From the NCBI GenBank assembly GCA_017979445.1, contig CM030711.1, forward strand, positions 5,983,221 to 6,047,220: a stretch of DNA of 64,000 bases. Direction: 5' to 3'. Position 1 is the stretch's first letter. Each line of letters opens with the position of its first letter. The DNA comes from Akebia trifoliata (lineage: Eukaryota; Streptophyta; Magnoliopsida; Ranunculales; Lardizabalaceae). Below are positions 11,249 to 22,874 of the stretch, piece after piece. The notes beneath the pieces are model-generated. The model was not told the origin of the DNA. It saw only the letters and a list, made by a program, of their open reading frames with translations, and searched no databases. Both the position numbers and the translations under genes were made by a program.

Positions 11249-13582
11249 TCAAAGTAAACCAACCCATTTCTTAAAAGTCAAAGCCGCTTCTCTCCTCTTG
11301 ATCTGGGCTTCTGTTTGGAACTTGGGAGACTTTTTCTTATAAAGAGTTTTGTGGTATTTCAAGAAGAGGTTCCTGTACTTGTACTTGTCGATAAACATGT
11401 CCCCAGCTTCCATCATCTCCACCACCTCATTAGCTCTCAAGAAAAACCCGCCTCTCACAAAGGTGTACAGTAAGGAGTCCAATAGCTCTTGGTCAAACTT
11501 CATGGACCTAGAAAATGCAAGCCCCTTCATCTCCCCCCAAAGCTCCGTTACCTCCGTATACTTTCCCCCAATAGCGGCGTACCCTGTGACCAAAGAATGA
11601 AAAGTCTGTGCATTCGGGTTGTGCCCCAAAGCCCTCATCTTCTTCAAAGCCTTCTCTGCATCTTGCATCAATCTTTTCTTGCTAAAAAAATGTATCACAT
11701 TGTTCCAATCATGGACCCCACAATCGTCCCTCTGCCCTTGCTTGATTTCCTCCAAAAGCTTTGCCATCAAACCCGCTTCTCCACTCTCCGCACATCCCTT
11801 CAATAACATCTCAAATTCCTGATTCTTGGCTTTTGGAATCTTGGTCTCTTTCATCTCTTTGAATAGATGGAGAGCACCTTGAGTGTCCTTCTGAAGTACC
11901 CGAGATTGGATCAATGCCTCATAGCAACTTGAATCGAGTTGGATACCAGCTTTACGAGCATCTCTCAGAAGAGAAGAGATCTCGACCGATCGCTTTGCTT
12001 CACAATATGCTTTGAGGAGAGAGGAGTAGACAGTGGAACCCGTTCTCACCGCCGCAAACCGCATCTCGTCAATTAGATCGTGTGCTTGGTCTAACCACCC
12101 AAGTGAGATGCAAGCATTGATCACATGGACCACAGCAGAATTGTCAATAGATACCGGAGTATCTTCTCTAGACGCTTTGATCAGAAACTCAGCCAAATCC
12201 TTGACCTTGCCCGCTTCAAGGTAGGCTTTAACCATTTTGGCGTAAATTCTCTCAGTTGGTTGGAGAATACCACGTTCCGATGTAACCAATTCGACACGCA
12301 TCTCCAACTTACCCAACAACACATTAAGCATTTCTTTTGCCTCAGCCTCTAGTCTTACAAAATGCCGATCTCTACTAAACTCTTCATAAGATAGTCCTAG
12401 AGTTCCAACCGATCTACGATTGTCGAGGCTTGAAGTTTGTTCAGAATTCTGAGTGGAAGAGGAGAATTTACCCGTCCCAACATCTTCAAGTACAACTGTT
12501 GCTGCAGCAAGAGAGTTGCGTGCTTCGTTCGCCTTCCGGAGCATTTCTAAGATCATCTGTGATGCAGAATCCAAGTCCCCAAAGTTCAAATGGCATGTGA
12601 GCAAACAATTGTAGAATTGCTGAAACTGTTTATCGCCTAGGGTACAAGCTTCATCTATGTGTCTCTTAAGCTTCTTGAGTTCTTCTCTATGTCCATTTCT
12701 TTCATATATATGCGCCATTATGATCAATAAAGTCGAGTCAGCTTTGACACCAACTCGAGGCATCATTTCAAGAAGCTGTTCAGCTTTCCTGGTAGTCCCG
12801 AAAAACAGACACCCAGCCAAAGCAATATTGAAGACAGTAGTGTTAGGCTTCATAGAAAGTAGAGGTCTGTTACTCTTCTTCCGTGGGTCTACCCTATTAT
12901 CCTGGAATAAGTATCCGATCTCGAGAATCAACTCGGCGGCAAGATATGCCCCGGGGGCTGTCTGTGACATGTGGGCCACGACTGCTGACCATGCCGTTAC
13001 CGGGATATATTCCTCCATTTCTACCAATTTTCTCAGAATAGTCGATGAAGGAATGGGCAACGCACACTTAGCAAGAATTAAAGAGAGGAATATCAAAGTC
13101 TCCTTCTCTAACAGCAAATGTTTACCCTCCTTAAAAACCAATTCAACCAAACTGTGAGCTTTCTCAAGCAAGTGAAGGTCATGGGTTTCTGCAAAACTGG
13201 CTAGAAGTTTATTAAAAATGGATTTTCTAGGAAACCCTTCCATCTGCTTGTATTGTTCGTAAAATTTCCATGCATCATCAAATCTGTGTTGGTCGATGGC
13301 ATTTTCTATTTCCATGCTTAGTCGAGATGGATCCCGAGCCCGGACCAAGATTGTTTCCGCCATAGTTGAGATCGAGAGGTGGGATGCTTTGATAAACCCA
13401 ATGTGGAAATCTGTGACAACATTTTGTGTGTCTAAGCTGTGGCTTAAATATGCCAAGAATCGGCAACCAGATACCATGGTGCTTCTGTGGTGTCTACCAT
13501 TTAATAAGTAAAATAAAGCAGAAGATGAAATTGGAGCGAACCGATGTCCAAGCTTCCTAATAAATATCATTTTTTCCATCAC
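11249..13582 (-). CDS. Pentatricopeptide repeat protein, At1g03100-like, mitochondrial
   Basis: A single uninterrupted coding exon gives 777 aa. PPR proteins bind organellar RNA through helical hairpins and act in RNA processing, stability or translation. PPR-like hairpins are visible at about 246-280 (PNTTVFNIALAGCL...), 517-548 (STVYSSLLKAYCEAK...) and 670-705 (NAQTFHSLVTGYAAI...), with less regular helices between. No E or DYW C-terminal editing domain is seen, so it is a P-class protein. The N-terminus is rich in Arg, His, Ser and Leu and poor in acidic residues, fitting a mitochondrial presequence; a downstream Met at residue 36 is a possible alternative start. The match to At1g03100 (C-terminus ending FKKWVGLL) is from memory. 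The likely leader acceptor is TTGTGCTGCAG at about 13674, 91 bases upstream of the start codon. It is a convergent neighbour of the 5-phosphatase gene. Confidence 0.9.
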   Translation of the reverse strand: MMEKMIFIRKLGHRFAPISSSALFYLLNGRHHRSTMVSGCRFLAYLSHSLDTQNVVTDFHIGFIKASHLSISTMAETILVRARDPSRLSMEIENAIDQHRFDDAWKFYEQYKQMEGFPRKSIFNKLLASFAETHDLHLLEKAHSLVELVFKEGKHLLLEKETLIFLSLILAKCALPIPSSTILRKLVEMEEYIPVTAWSAVVAHMSQTAPGAYLAAELILEIGYLFQDNRVDPRKKSNRPLLSMKPNTTVFNIALAGCLFFGTTRKAEQLLEMMPRVGVKADSTLLIIMAHIYERNGHREELKKLKRHIDEACTLGDKQFQQFYNCLLTCHLNFGDLDSASQMILEMLRKANEARNSLAAATVVLEDVGTGKFSSSTQNSEQTSSLDNRRSVGTLGLSYEEFSRDRHFVRLEAEAKEMLNVLLGKLEMRVELVTSERGILQPTERIYAKMVKAYLEAGKVKDLAEFLIKASREDTPVSIDNSAVVHVINACISLGWLDQAHDLIDEMRFAAVRTGSTVYSSLLKAYCEAKRSVEISSLLRDARKAGIQLDSSCYEALIQSRVLQKDTQGALHLFKEMKETKIPKAKNQEFEMLLKGCAESGEAGLMAKLLEEIKQGQRDDCGVHDWNNVIHFFSKKRLMQDAEKALKKMRALGHNPNAQTFHSLVTGYAAIGGKYTEVTELWGEMKGLAFSRSMKFDQELLDSLLYTFVRGGFFLRANEVVEMMEAGDMFIDKYKYRNLFLKYHKTLYKKKSPKFQTEAQIKRREAALTFKKWVGLL

Positions 13583-13853
13583 AGTTTAAATACCCAAATA
13601 TTGGTGTGGTAGTGAAATGGATTGATCTTAGAGAAATGAACAGCAACGTTTAGATTGATCATGAACACCGTGACTGCAGCACAAGAAACATGAAATAAGA
13701 TTACCAGAAGCCAAACATTTCAGCACAGAAAAAACCTATATAGAAAAATCCTGTCAACAAATCTGCTCAAATGTTACAGAATTTGGGTTCATCTGATCAG
13801 TGTTTCAAGCCATCACAAAAGAATCTGTGCAGCTAAACAACAAAATCTCATAA

Positions 13854-15847
13854 ATGGTTGGAGTATTTTCTATGGTTTTGCATGCAAAGAATTTTAATTT
13901 TCTTATGATGGGTAAGCTGAGAAGAAACCCAAAACTTCAAGGTAGTGGAAAGAAGTGCTGCTTTTCCATCAGTGGTACCAGGGGGTTGAGACAGGGCGAT
14001 CCGTTATCTCTGTTTTTATTTCTTATTGTGACTGAGGCCTTGGGTAAAATGTTTAGAAGGGGGGTCGAGATAGGGAGGTTATCTGGTTTTAGAGTGTCTA
14101 CTGAAGGTCCGTTGATTTCGCATTTGCAATTCGCAGATGACACCTTAGTGTTTTTAGATCCGTCTAGAGATCAAGTGAGAACTCTTCGGGTGTTATTAGG
14201 TTGTTTTGAAGCTATTTCAGGTTTACACGTTAATCTGCAGAAAAGCAAGTTGTTTGGTGTGGGTGAGGTGCCGAATCTTTCAGTTTTAGCAACTACTATG
14301 GGGTGCAGGAGTGATACGCTTCCCTCGTCCTACTTAGGTTTACCTTTAGGGGCTCCGTATTGCAGCAAAAACATTTGGGAGGGTGTCATCGAGAAAATGG
14401 AAAAGAAATTGAGTACTTGGAAGGCTAAATACCTCTCAAAGGGGGGTAAGGTTACATTGATTAAAAGTACTTTAACGAGTATTCCGATTTACTTCTTATC
14501 CTTGTTTACGCTGCCCCAATCAGTGGAAGTTAAGATTGAAAGACTTATGAAGAATTTTTTGTGGAATAATAATATTGGTGGTAGAAAGTATCATTTGGTG
14601 AATTGGAAGTTGGTTTGCACTCCAAAGAAGAAGGGAGGTTTGGGGATCCGAGGGTTGAGAATTTCTAATAAAGCCCTCTTGGGGAAGTGGCTGTGGAGAT
14701 TCGGGGAAGAGAGAGATAACTTATGGAGGAAAGTAGTTAAGGCAAAATACGGAGAGAAGAGATTTGGCTGGTATAGTGGAGAGGCTATTGGGACCTACGG
14801 GTGTAGTGTGTGGAGAGGTATTCTGAAGGGTGTTGATAAGTTCGATAAGGAGATTAGATTCAAAGTGGGTAAGGGGGACAAGGTTAGATTTTGGGAGGAC
14901 CTATGGTGTGGAAATTTATCTCTGTCTACTCAATTTCCATCCTTGTACACTTGCTCTTTGAAAAAAAATAACTCTGTTAGGCAATGTTTGATTCGGTACG
15001 AGAATACAGACTCTTGGGATCTGGGATTTAGGAGGAATTTCAATGATTGGGAATTGACAGAAGTTACATCTCTTCTAGATCTCCTGAATTCGATCCAAAT
15101 CAGAGAAAATGAGCAGGACAGAAGGGAGTGGGTCAAGGCTAAGGATAAGAAGTTCTCTGTTAAGTCTTTCTATAATTGTTTGTTGCCGTCGGGTGTAGTC
15201 TCGTCCTTATCATCTGTCGTTTGGTCCGTTCATGTTCCTTCTAAGGTTTCGTTCTTTATGTGGCTTGCCTCGTTGGGCAGAATCCTTACTTTGGATAATT
15301 TGATAAAACGAGGGTGGATTACTCCAAACTTTTGCTTTCTTTGTTATAGGGATGGGGAGTCTGTTAATCATATTCTAAGTCATTGTCCTTTTTCCCGAGT
15401 TATTTGGATGTTCTTCTTAGCTCGCTTCCATGTGGATTGGGTTTTTCCCTTATCTTTTTCTGAACTTCTGGAGGGGTGGAGTTTCAATATCTTCTATTCA
15501 AGAAAGAGGTTTCTCTGGGCTATCCTGCCTTTTGCCATTGCTTGGGGTCTTTGGAGAGAGCGCAATAACAGGGTCTTCCATTGCAAAGAGAACTCGTCTC
15601 ATACAGTGATCTTAGAGATTTTGGGGTTTCTATTCATGTGGTCAAAGATGAGCAAAGACTTTGAGGGAGTGCGGTTCCAAGATTTTGTTTTTAACTGGGG
15701 TATCTTTGGTGTTAGTTAGCTCCTCGCGGGGCGTGTATTTTTTATTTCTTTTTGCTTTTCCCTTGTTGCTTTTCTATTCTTGTTGTTTGGGGGCTACCTC
15801 AGCCTCCCCTTCCTTTTATTTATACAATTTATATTTATCAAAAAAAA
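13854..15847 (+). mobile_element. 5'-truncated LINE with uninterrupted reverse-transcriptase/zf-RVT frame
   Basis: An open frame at 13854-15719 (621 codons) holds the C-terminal part of a plant L1-type ORF2: RGLRQGDPLS (about 43-52), the polymerase core FADD (about 93-96), the thumb region with YLGLPLGAP, and a zf-RVT domain with CFLC...HILSHC (about 492-512). No endonuclease domain and no RNase H are present, so the 5' part is missing. The 3' UTR runs to a short A run at about 15840-15847. The frame is free of stops, which suggests a recent insertion. The left boundary is not fixed and no convincing target duplication was found. It lies antisense inside the inferred PPR leader intron. Confidence 0.85.
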
Positions 15848-17057
15848 GACTCAAGTTTCAAGCATCCCATGTGTATTGGTAATAAGAAATGCAGCTTCTC
15901 ACAGACTGAGTACAAAGCATAGACATGAACTTTTGAAACACTATTTAAGCATTACTTAAAACTTCCAACACTACTCCCTTGCATTATACAATTGTAAGAA
16001 ATGTAATCTCCCAAAGATGGATCACAGAGCATCGAACAGGTCTGGTTGCATGATTTTGTATTCGGTCGAAGCACATATGATACAACAAGCTGTTGCCATT
16101 GAAACGTTCCATCTTTTATGGTCTCTAAAACAATGACTCATTCAAAGGTTCCTTCATCCCAATTGGACCTTTTTTTGTCATTATTGTTGATAGTTAACCG
16201 AGTGAAGGCAGGGTTTTGACAGATATTATCAACTCATCAAGTTAACATCTTCCCAATTGGATGATCAACATGTAGGACAAACAAAAACAATAATGGGAGT
16301 ATGATAGAAAAATATCGATTTATCGCATTGTTAAAATCATTCAAGCCTCACTTAATCAGATGGCCTTGATTAGTTAAAATTTTCATCAAGTGAACCATAG
16401 AGAGTCCCATCTCATTAAAATTAAGAACACGTATATCAAAATCACCCGCTCGTCAAAATACTATCTATCTACTTTAAATGAGAAAAAAACAAAAGACAAA
16501 TTGCAATAAAAGAACTCTAGGTGATTTGTATATGAGGGTTCTTCATTTCTACCTTAGGAGGGGAAACTAAGAAAAGGGTTTCGAGCTAGGATCGAAGATA
16601 TCTATCATGGCGTCTGCAACCAAAACAAGCTTGAGATATTCTAAATTCTTTATATAAAAAAATATAAAAAATAAAAAGACAACCCATAGTTTCATTTAGT
16701 CAAAATTTCAAGCTAAGAGAGATAATTTATTTAATTTACAGATAAACAGAGAAAATTCCAATATATGAGGAAAACCCAAGATCAAAGAGGGGAAATTTCA
16801 AGCTCTTCTACAACCATGTACAATCAAAATTTTCATTAAAATGAGAAATATGGGTTCTGTTCTTCTAATAGACATTTTATCAAACATGGAGACAGCACGA
16901 AATTTCATTTCGACATAATATTAAAGAAGCTAGACAAATTACTTCTTTCCATCTCATAAGTAACACTTACTACAGTTATAGATGAAACCAGAGAAAGCTC
17001 TAAGAAAAATTACAATAAAAAAAAAAAAAAAATACAAAAACAAAAACTAGTTATATA

Positions 17058-17060
<3 letters not shown>
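15848..17060. other. Non-coding stretch between LINE and candidate leader exon
   Basis: AT-rich, with no open frame resembling a protein. It belongs to the inferred PPR leader intron. It ends in poly(A) and (GA)n tracts. Confidence 0.35.
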
Positions 17061-17092
<32 letters not shown>

Positions 17093-18000
17093 ATGAAGGA
17101 GACGGGAAGCGTAACGATCCAACACTTTCTTCTCTGATTAAAGAGTCACTCCGAATTCAGAAAAAGTTTCGAGGGACCGAAGGAAAACTGAAAAGAGACG
17201 AAGCATTTGTACGGTCGTAAACGAAAAAGGATTTTGTCAAGAAAATTGATTTGCTTGTCATGCAATTTTGTGGGAAGTTATTTTCTAGCCCAAAACAATT
17301 TCTCACATTGGGCATCAAGATGCTTTTCTAAGAGAAATTTGTATGCGACAATTACTCGACAGGATTTCAATTTCAATTGATTTGGAAAAGCTGGGAAATT
17401 TCTTCGAAAAAGGAAAATTGGAAAATTTTCAGGGATTATACAAACGATGTTATTGGATTATTTTCCCCAAACCCTATCACCTATAACCTCCCTAAAAATC
17501 CTATCTTGTATTTGAGATTTTGAAGGTTGATGAATATAGAATTTTGCCGTTAAAGGATAGTAATTTTACCCTATTTTGTGATAAATTGATAAAATATTGA
17601 TCAATTCCTCGATTTAATTGATTGATCTTTTTATCAATCAATGATTAAAATTTTCCAAATTTTCTAAGAATTTTATGATTATGCCCCCACATCACTGTGA
17701 AAATGATTTCCCACTAATGATATTTTAGGATGATTGCTCCACTCAGAAGTAAAATCCAGCTCTCTTTTTGACATTTTTCCGAATTGTTATGAAAAAAAAT
17801 TCAATTTTTCATGAATATTTTCTTGAGATATGCAAATTCTTGAAAATGTGTGTTGAAGATAATTGACATTCATATTACTTAGGAGTACACACTAGATCGA
17901 GTAAATTCGACAACCGAACCAATCCGAAGCCTTTTGGATTGGATTGGCTCGGATTGAGTATGGTTTGGTTTGGGATTAGGGGTATAATAGAATCAAACCA

Positions 18001-18035
<35 letters not shown>

Positions 18036-19487
18036 GACAAAAGGTAAAAACATTCAAACAATCATCAAAGTCTCAAATCCCTTTCTTAGTTTCTTTCATC
18101 TATTCTCTCTTCTTCAAGTTCTTTGAAGAAAATCTAGTCGTTCGTCTCCCTCACCTCACCACCTCATCGAAAAACGAAGGGGTAACCCATCTCTCTCTCT
18201 CTCAACTCTTTAATGTGTTGTGGCGTCCCGTCGAACACTAACACAAATCCCCATGTCAGATCTCGAGGTACTAGGTGGCACCTCGAAATTTCGGCATGGT
18301 CTCCTCTGTTTATGTTAGCATTCCAAGGCGTTCAACCTGCACCTGATAAACGACATACAATCCTGCATATAACAAACAAAATATAATACTAGCAGAAGCC
18401 TATATACGTTTAATAACGTACAAAAGATCAGAGCGTGGAAGAAGAAATTATAATACAGGATTATACGAAAATTTCTCACTCTAACATAAGTCCTATCGCT
18501 CAGAACAAAATCTATAATACTTTTTGGATAAATCTACACCACTAGGGGTAATAACCCCAATACTTACCAAGTGACGAACTCTGACTGTCTATCTGACCCA
18601 CCAGATGATTCTCACTCGTGTTCTATACCTACCTCGCCAAGCTTCGAATCTGAAACTAAAAAATGGAGAAGGAAAGGGTGAGTAACAATGGTTACCCAGT
18701 AAGGAATAACACAATTTCTGCCAATAACCTCTTCTAACATGAACGAATAAGCATACTAAATCATTTTAAAATATACAAAATTTTACAGAAGAAACTACGA
18801 TTAACTGGTACATATAGCCAGGGATGAACAACTAAATATTTTAAAACTCACATTACATCGATCAGTAGTACTCACTATAACATTATCTTTTTATACAAAT
18901 CTAATTGATCAAATGGAAACAATAAACATGGATTTCATTTTATATATCAAAATAAGCAACATATACATAATACACAATGGTGGAGTATTAGAATTAGAGA
19001 GTTGGGATTCACGACTGGATCGCTCCCAGTCGGGACATGATGTTACAATTTTTCTCTGGCTTTTAGTTCCTGATTTTGTGGCCAGTCGTTGCACTTATCA
19101 CGTTTGGTTGACCATTTATCCGGCTCAGGCTGGCCGTTTGACGTGACCGTAAGCAATGGGTCTCTTTTCGATGTGTCAGAACGTTCGACTACTATAGATT
19201 GTTAGTGATCACTAACCAATCATCTTCGTCTATGCCTATCAGGCGTGCATGTGATTCCCAAATATACAAACCATTTGTATACGACCACCTTTACATTACA
19301 AGTTCACTAGTAAAGATAGAGAGGAATATCTCGGATTCCAGTTGTGACTCCACTCTCATACGTGTCCCATACCACGTATGAGCTTGGTGGTCCCTACCGT
19401 ACATCCCAGGATAGTACACCACTCCGGATGATATGATGTACTATCCCTTCAGGCATTCACAGACTCTTTAACAGCTCACAAAATAGT

Positions 19488-19493
<6 letters not shown>

Positions 19494-19561
<68 letters not shown>
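19494..19561. repeat. (TA)n microsatellite, about 65 bp
   Basis: An uninterrupted TA dinucleotide run inside the composite element. Shorter TA runs occur at about 18003-18031, 31412-31450, 52864-52880 and 59560-59603. Confidence 0.95.
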
Positions 19562-19564
<3 letters not shown>

Positions 19565-20339
19565 TTCATTTGAAAATAAAAGAGAAATTAACAATACAAG
19601 GTTGAGAATAGATATCCAGTTTCCTACCATGCAAGTGTGGCCACCTGGCCTAAAATAAATAACATAACGGAAACGTAAACAGCGCCTCGCGCTAACAAAA
19701 AGTAAATAAACATGCAACCAGTAATATTATCCTTGAATATCTGTTTACCAACCTACACACAACACAACAATGTAAAATGCTGACATCACCCCTCGGGTCT
19801 GACTCTGACATTTTACCGTTTCATACCCTTTTTCCCTTTTTTTCAATTTTTACAATTTTCAATCTCTTCAATAAAATATCCATTTTATGATATTCATCAA
19901 CTCAATATGAGTTTATTGAATATTAAATCACATTTTCCCAACTATAGAATTTATTTTTATCAATAATATTGAAAAAAAATACAAATTTTATATCAAAACG
20001 GGGTCCGAGCAGTGCACAAGACCCAATTTCTGGAAATAACCCGTTAAAATACCCTACCCACGTATAATTTATTAAAAACACAATTAAACATATCAAACAT
20101 GCAATTTCTGGCGTGAATTTTTGAAATAACAAAAGAATTCTATATTTTAGAAATACATCCAAATTTTTTTCGATAAAATTATAAGTGCAATTTTAACAAT
20201 CTACGATTATTAATAGAAATTGAGAGTTCCTTACTATCTCTAGGCGAAAGGATCGAAGCACGTGCGCGAAAATTGAGGCGATCGACACGGAAATCGAGGC
20301 GGAGAACTTCGAAGTGGCTGATTTTTGAATATGGCCTGG

Positions 20340-20830
20340 TGATTTTGAAGATTTCGACGTCGTCGTCTTTTCTCCCTTCTACGACGGAGGACGGTTTGAC
20401 CCCAAAACCGATGAAATTCGAGGTCGAAGTTTTCAAAATTCACGTATATACGTACGGTTGATTTTTGACGATACGGGTTGAAAAAGACGAGAAAACGGAA
20501 GGAATTTGGTTGGGTTATGTAGAGAATGAGGCTGTAGACGTTTCTCCCTTCTGTGTCGAAAGACGATTTGACCCCGAAACAGACGAAATCCGAGGTTAGA
20601 GTTTCGAAATTCCCGTATATAAATACGATTGATTTTTGACGATATTGGATGAAAAAGAAAGTGAAATGGAAAGAGGTTGGGTAGATGTCGAGGCTGCAGA
20701 TCTTTTTCTCTTCTGCGACGATCATCGAAAGTACACCGTTTGTCGTAGATCTACGATTGAAATTCGAAGAAAAATGAATTTTTTCGTTTTTATTTTCGTT
20801 GGCTGTTGGACGGGTTGGAGAAGACGAGTT
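20340..20830. repeat. Degenerate tandem repeat of about 180 bp
   Basis: The motif TTTCTCCCTTCT followed by a GACG-rich stretch and 'gtttgacccc' or 'atttgacccc' recurs at about 20370 and 20549, with a third partial start near 20704. Each unit continues with 'gatttttgacgata' and a GAAAAAG-rich part. It causes overlapping antisense open frames that are not genes. Confidence 0.65.
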
Positions 20831-20879
20831 TAAAAAAAAAAATTAAAATTTTATTTATAAAAAATTTGGGACGAATTCG

Positions 20880-21330
20880 ATATTTTTTCAATTGTTTTGA
20901 TCGACGATAACTTGACCATTCGGACTCCAAAAATGATGAATGAATACTCTATTTCACCTAATTTTTTGTTCCGGATCTAATGGTACAGTCAATTTCTACA
21001 AATTATGTCTCTATCAAAAATTTACATTTTTTGTCTGAGGTGACCCCTAAACTTGATGTCGTTTTCGTTTCTAACGATAATTCGACTTTCTGGTCTCCAA
21101 AAATGACAAATAAATAGTCCATGTTGAATAATTTTTCGTTATGAACCCAATGGTATAATCGAATTTTAAAAATTATTGCTCTAACAAAAAGTCACTGTTT
21201 TAGTCGGGTCCTATCCGGTAATCGAGGATTTTTGCAACTTTAATATTCGGACTCGCATTTGAGCGTGCTTACAGGCTAAAGTATATTTTTCGATCATTTT
21301 GAATCTAATGGTGAGGTCAGATTCCATTAA
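20880..21330. repeat. Second degenerate tandem repeat of about 170 bp
   Basis: Units starting 'cgataacttgacc' or 'cgataattcgact' are followed by 'tccaaaaatga' and 'tggtacagtc' or 'tggtataatc', and recur at about 20905 and 21077 with a weaker third near 21220. No coding function is evident. Confidence 0.55.
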
Positions 21331-21781
21331 AAGTGATCAGAAACATTCTAAAATTTTACTCCTAAGTCCCACTTTCAAGATTTTCTTAAAATTCCACTAC
21401 TTATTTTTTTCCCTCGAGATATGAATTAAAAATTCAGGATTTTACATGTGTTATGCGTGATGTTTTATTTATGTTGAAATAATAAGCATGTTGATGCTTT
21501 GTTTATGTGTGTTATGTGTTATGCGTTATGCGTGATCCTTTGTTTAATATTTATTTTGCTTAGTTTTAAGTTTTAACTATTTTAATTTTATTATCGAAAA
21601 TAATAAGTTTGAGAATCAAGAATCGATCTGAATCAAGGTTAGTTTTGATTGGTTCGGTTCTATAGGGTAATTAGATTGGTTCGGTTCGAAATTTGTAAAA
21701 TCAATCATGTTTGGTTTGATTATGATTTTGCCACCAATTCGAACCATGTGCACCCTTAATTTTTCTTAATATTGCAGGGGT

Positions 21782-21784
21782 CCC

Positions 21785-21815
<31 letters not shown>
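21782..21815. repeat. (C)20 tract followed by (AC)n
   Basis: A run of 20 C joins directly to an AC dinucleotide run. A comparable poly-C run of 19 lies at 41712-41730. These are likely unstable and error-prone in sequencing. Confidence 0.95.
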
Positions 21816-21816
<1 letters not shown>

Positions 21817-22384
21817 TTTTTTTATATAGACTAATCCTTATGATACACACCCCAACTTCACGGAAGTTTTTTAAAAAGTAACTCACGAGAGGTCACCAAA
21901 CTTTGAGCAAACGGTAAAGAGAACAAACTCACGTCACTAGTTTAACTATTGAACCAACCCCTTGGAGATCATTAGTTAATTTATGCTCCAATCTATGATT
22001 TGGGTTTCAAAAGAAACATAAACGATTGGGAGATTGACCTAATTGCTTGATTATTTGCATTCATCAATGATTTTTCACGAACATTTTTGAATGATGACAA
22101 GTTTTATAATTTGATCGAAAATTAAATTATTGGTGAATGGAACAAAGCTTTTTTATTGTGTGGTTGAACCATATGCACCCATGGACTTATCCATGAAGTT
22201 CGTGATCATAAGCTTAAATCATAAGGATAGAAATCATCAATGAAGTTGATTTCAAAATTTTGATGTTGCCCCATCCCAAAACAAGCAAAACTCGTCACAA
22301 ATTTTGACTTCAAAACGTATAAAGCATTAGGGCAGCCTCTTTCACGTTGGTGGGGAAATTTTTAGTTATTAAAAGGAGAAATAT

Positions 22385-22536
22385 TATTGCCACGCCTACT
22401 TTTACTAATGCCACGCCAATTTCCTATACAAAGCAGAGTTCTACATATTGATGTGGTGTAAGCAAAAGTTGGTGTGGCAATAGTAACACTGTAAGGAGTT
22501 GGCGTGGTGTTAGTAGAAGTTAGTGTGGCAATAGTA
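22385..22536. mobile_element. Second member of the CCACACCAACTTTT foldback MITE family
   Basis: The left arm from about 22385 (TATTGCCACGCCTACTTTTA) pairs with a right arm ending about 22536 (GTGTGGCAATA). An additional right-arm-like segment at about 22450-22487 suggests an internal duplication or a double insertion. The arm sequence is that of the MITE in 5-phosphatase intron 9. It lies 22 bases from the tRNA gene. Confidence 0.7.
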
Positions 22537-22557
22537 ACTCTAAAAAGGAAAGAGAAA

Positions 22558-22639
22558 CGTCGCCTGAGAGATTCGAACTCTCGCGGGGAAACCCCATGTA
22601 CTTAGCAGGCACACGCCTTAACCACTCGGCCAAAGCGAC
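22558..22639 (-). tRNA. tRNA-Ser(GCT)
   Basis: 82 nt on the minus strand including a G discriminator. The acceptor stem is GTCGCTT with AGGCGAC (one G-T pair). Box A is TGGCCGAGTGG, the anticodon loop is CTGCTAA with GCT at the centre, there is a long variable arm as expected for class II serine tRNAs, and box B is AGTTCGAATCT. No intron is present. Downstream on the minus strand (plus-strand positions below 22558) no clear T run was seen. Confidence 0.97.
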
Positions 22640-22874
22640 GCTCATTGCACATTAAGTTATTTAACTAATATAAAATAACATTATGCATTTCACTACAGAA
22701 AATAGAGAGGCAGCTGAGAAAAATCAATCAATAACTCTTAATTAACTGAACGAAAACCAAAACAATAGGACTCAATCTCCCCAAAATAAAAAAACAAAAA
22801 AAAACAAGGTACATGGACAAATCACGAAATAATTAGATTACAAGAGAAAATATATGAAAATAACAAAAGAATAC

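Larger units (their letters stand above)
13583..17215 (-). promoter_or_regulatory. Probable 5' UTR with leader intron of the PPR gene
   Basis: On the minus strand a pyrimidine-rich stretch TTTCTTGTGCTGCAG gives an acceptor with the exon starting at 13673. A GC-richer candidate leader exon lies at about 17090-17215 and ends CTTCATCAG|GTCTCTC. If both are used, a 3416-bp intron (13674-17089) separates leader and coding exon, and it contains the LINE. The GTCTCT donor is weak and runs into a (GA)n microsatellite (about 17061-17088), so this is inference. Confidence 0.5.
17880..21770. mobile_element. Large non-coding composite element, possibly hAT-like ends with nested LTR-type sequence
   Basis: The left end (about 17880-18000) and right end (about 21630-21766) carry inverted, degenerate copies of a sequence built on 'aaccgaaccaatc' or 'ggttcggttc'. 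The inward tips AGGAGTACACA and AGGGTGCACA resemble terminal repeats of non-autonomous hAT elements of plants. The interior (about 18220-21440) is GC-richer at its left edge, lacks a transposase or pol frame, and contains degenerate tandem units. The interior looks like a non-coding retroelement. Boundaries and class are uncertain. Confidence 0.45.

Noticed and set aside
13802..15863. Shared GTTTCAAGC on both sides of the LINE as target duplication
   Set aside because: The right copy starts several bases after the A tail and the matches do not extend; the LINE left end is not fixed. Likely coincidence.
20179..20725. Antisense open frames of 85 and 161 codons
   Set aside because: They lie in a degenerate tandem repeat and overlap one another in different frames; composition follows the repeat.
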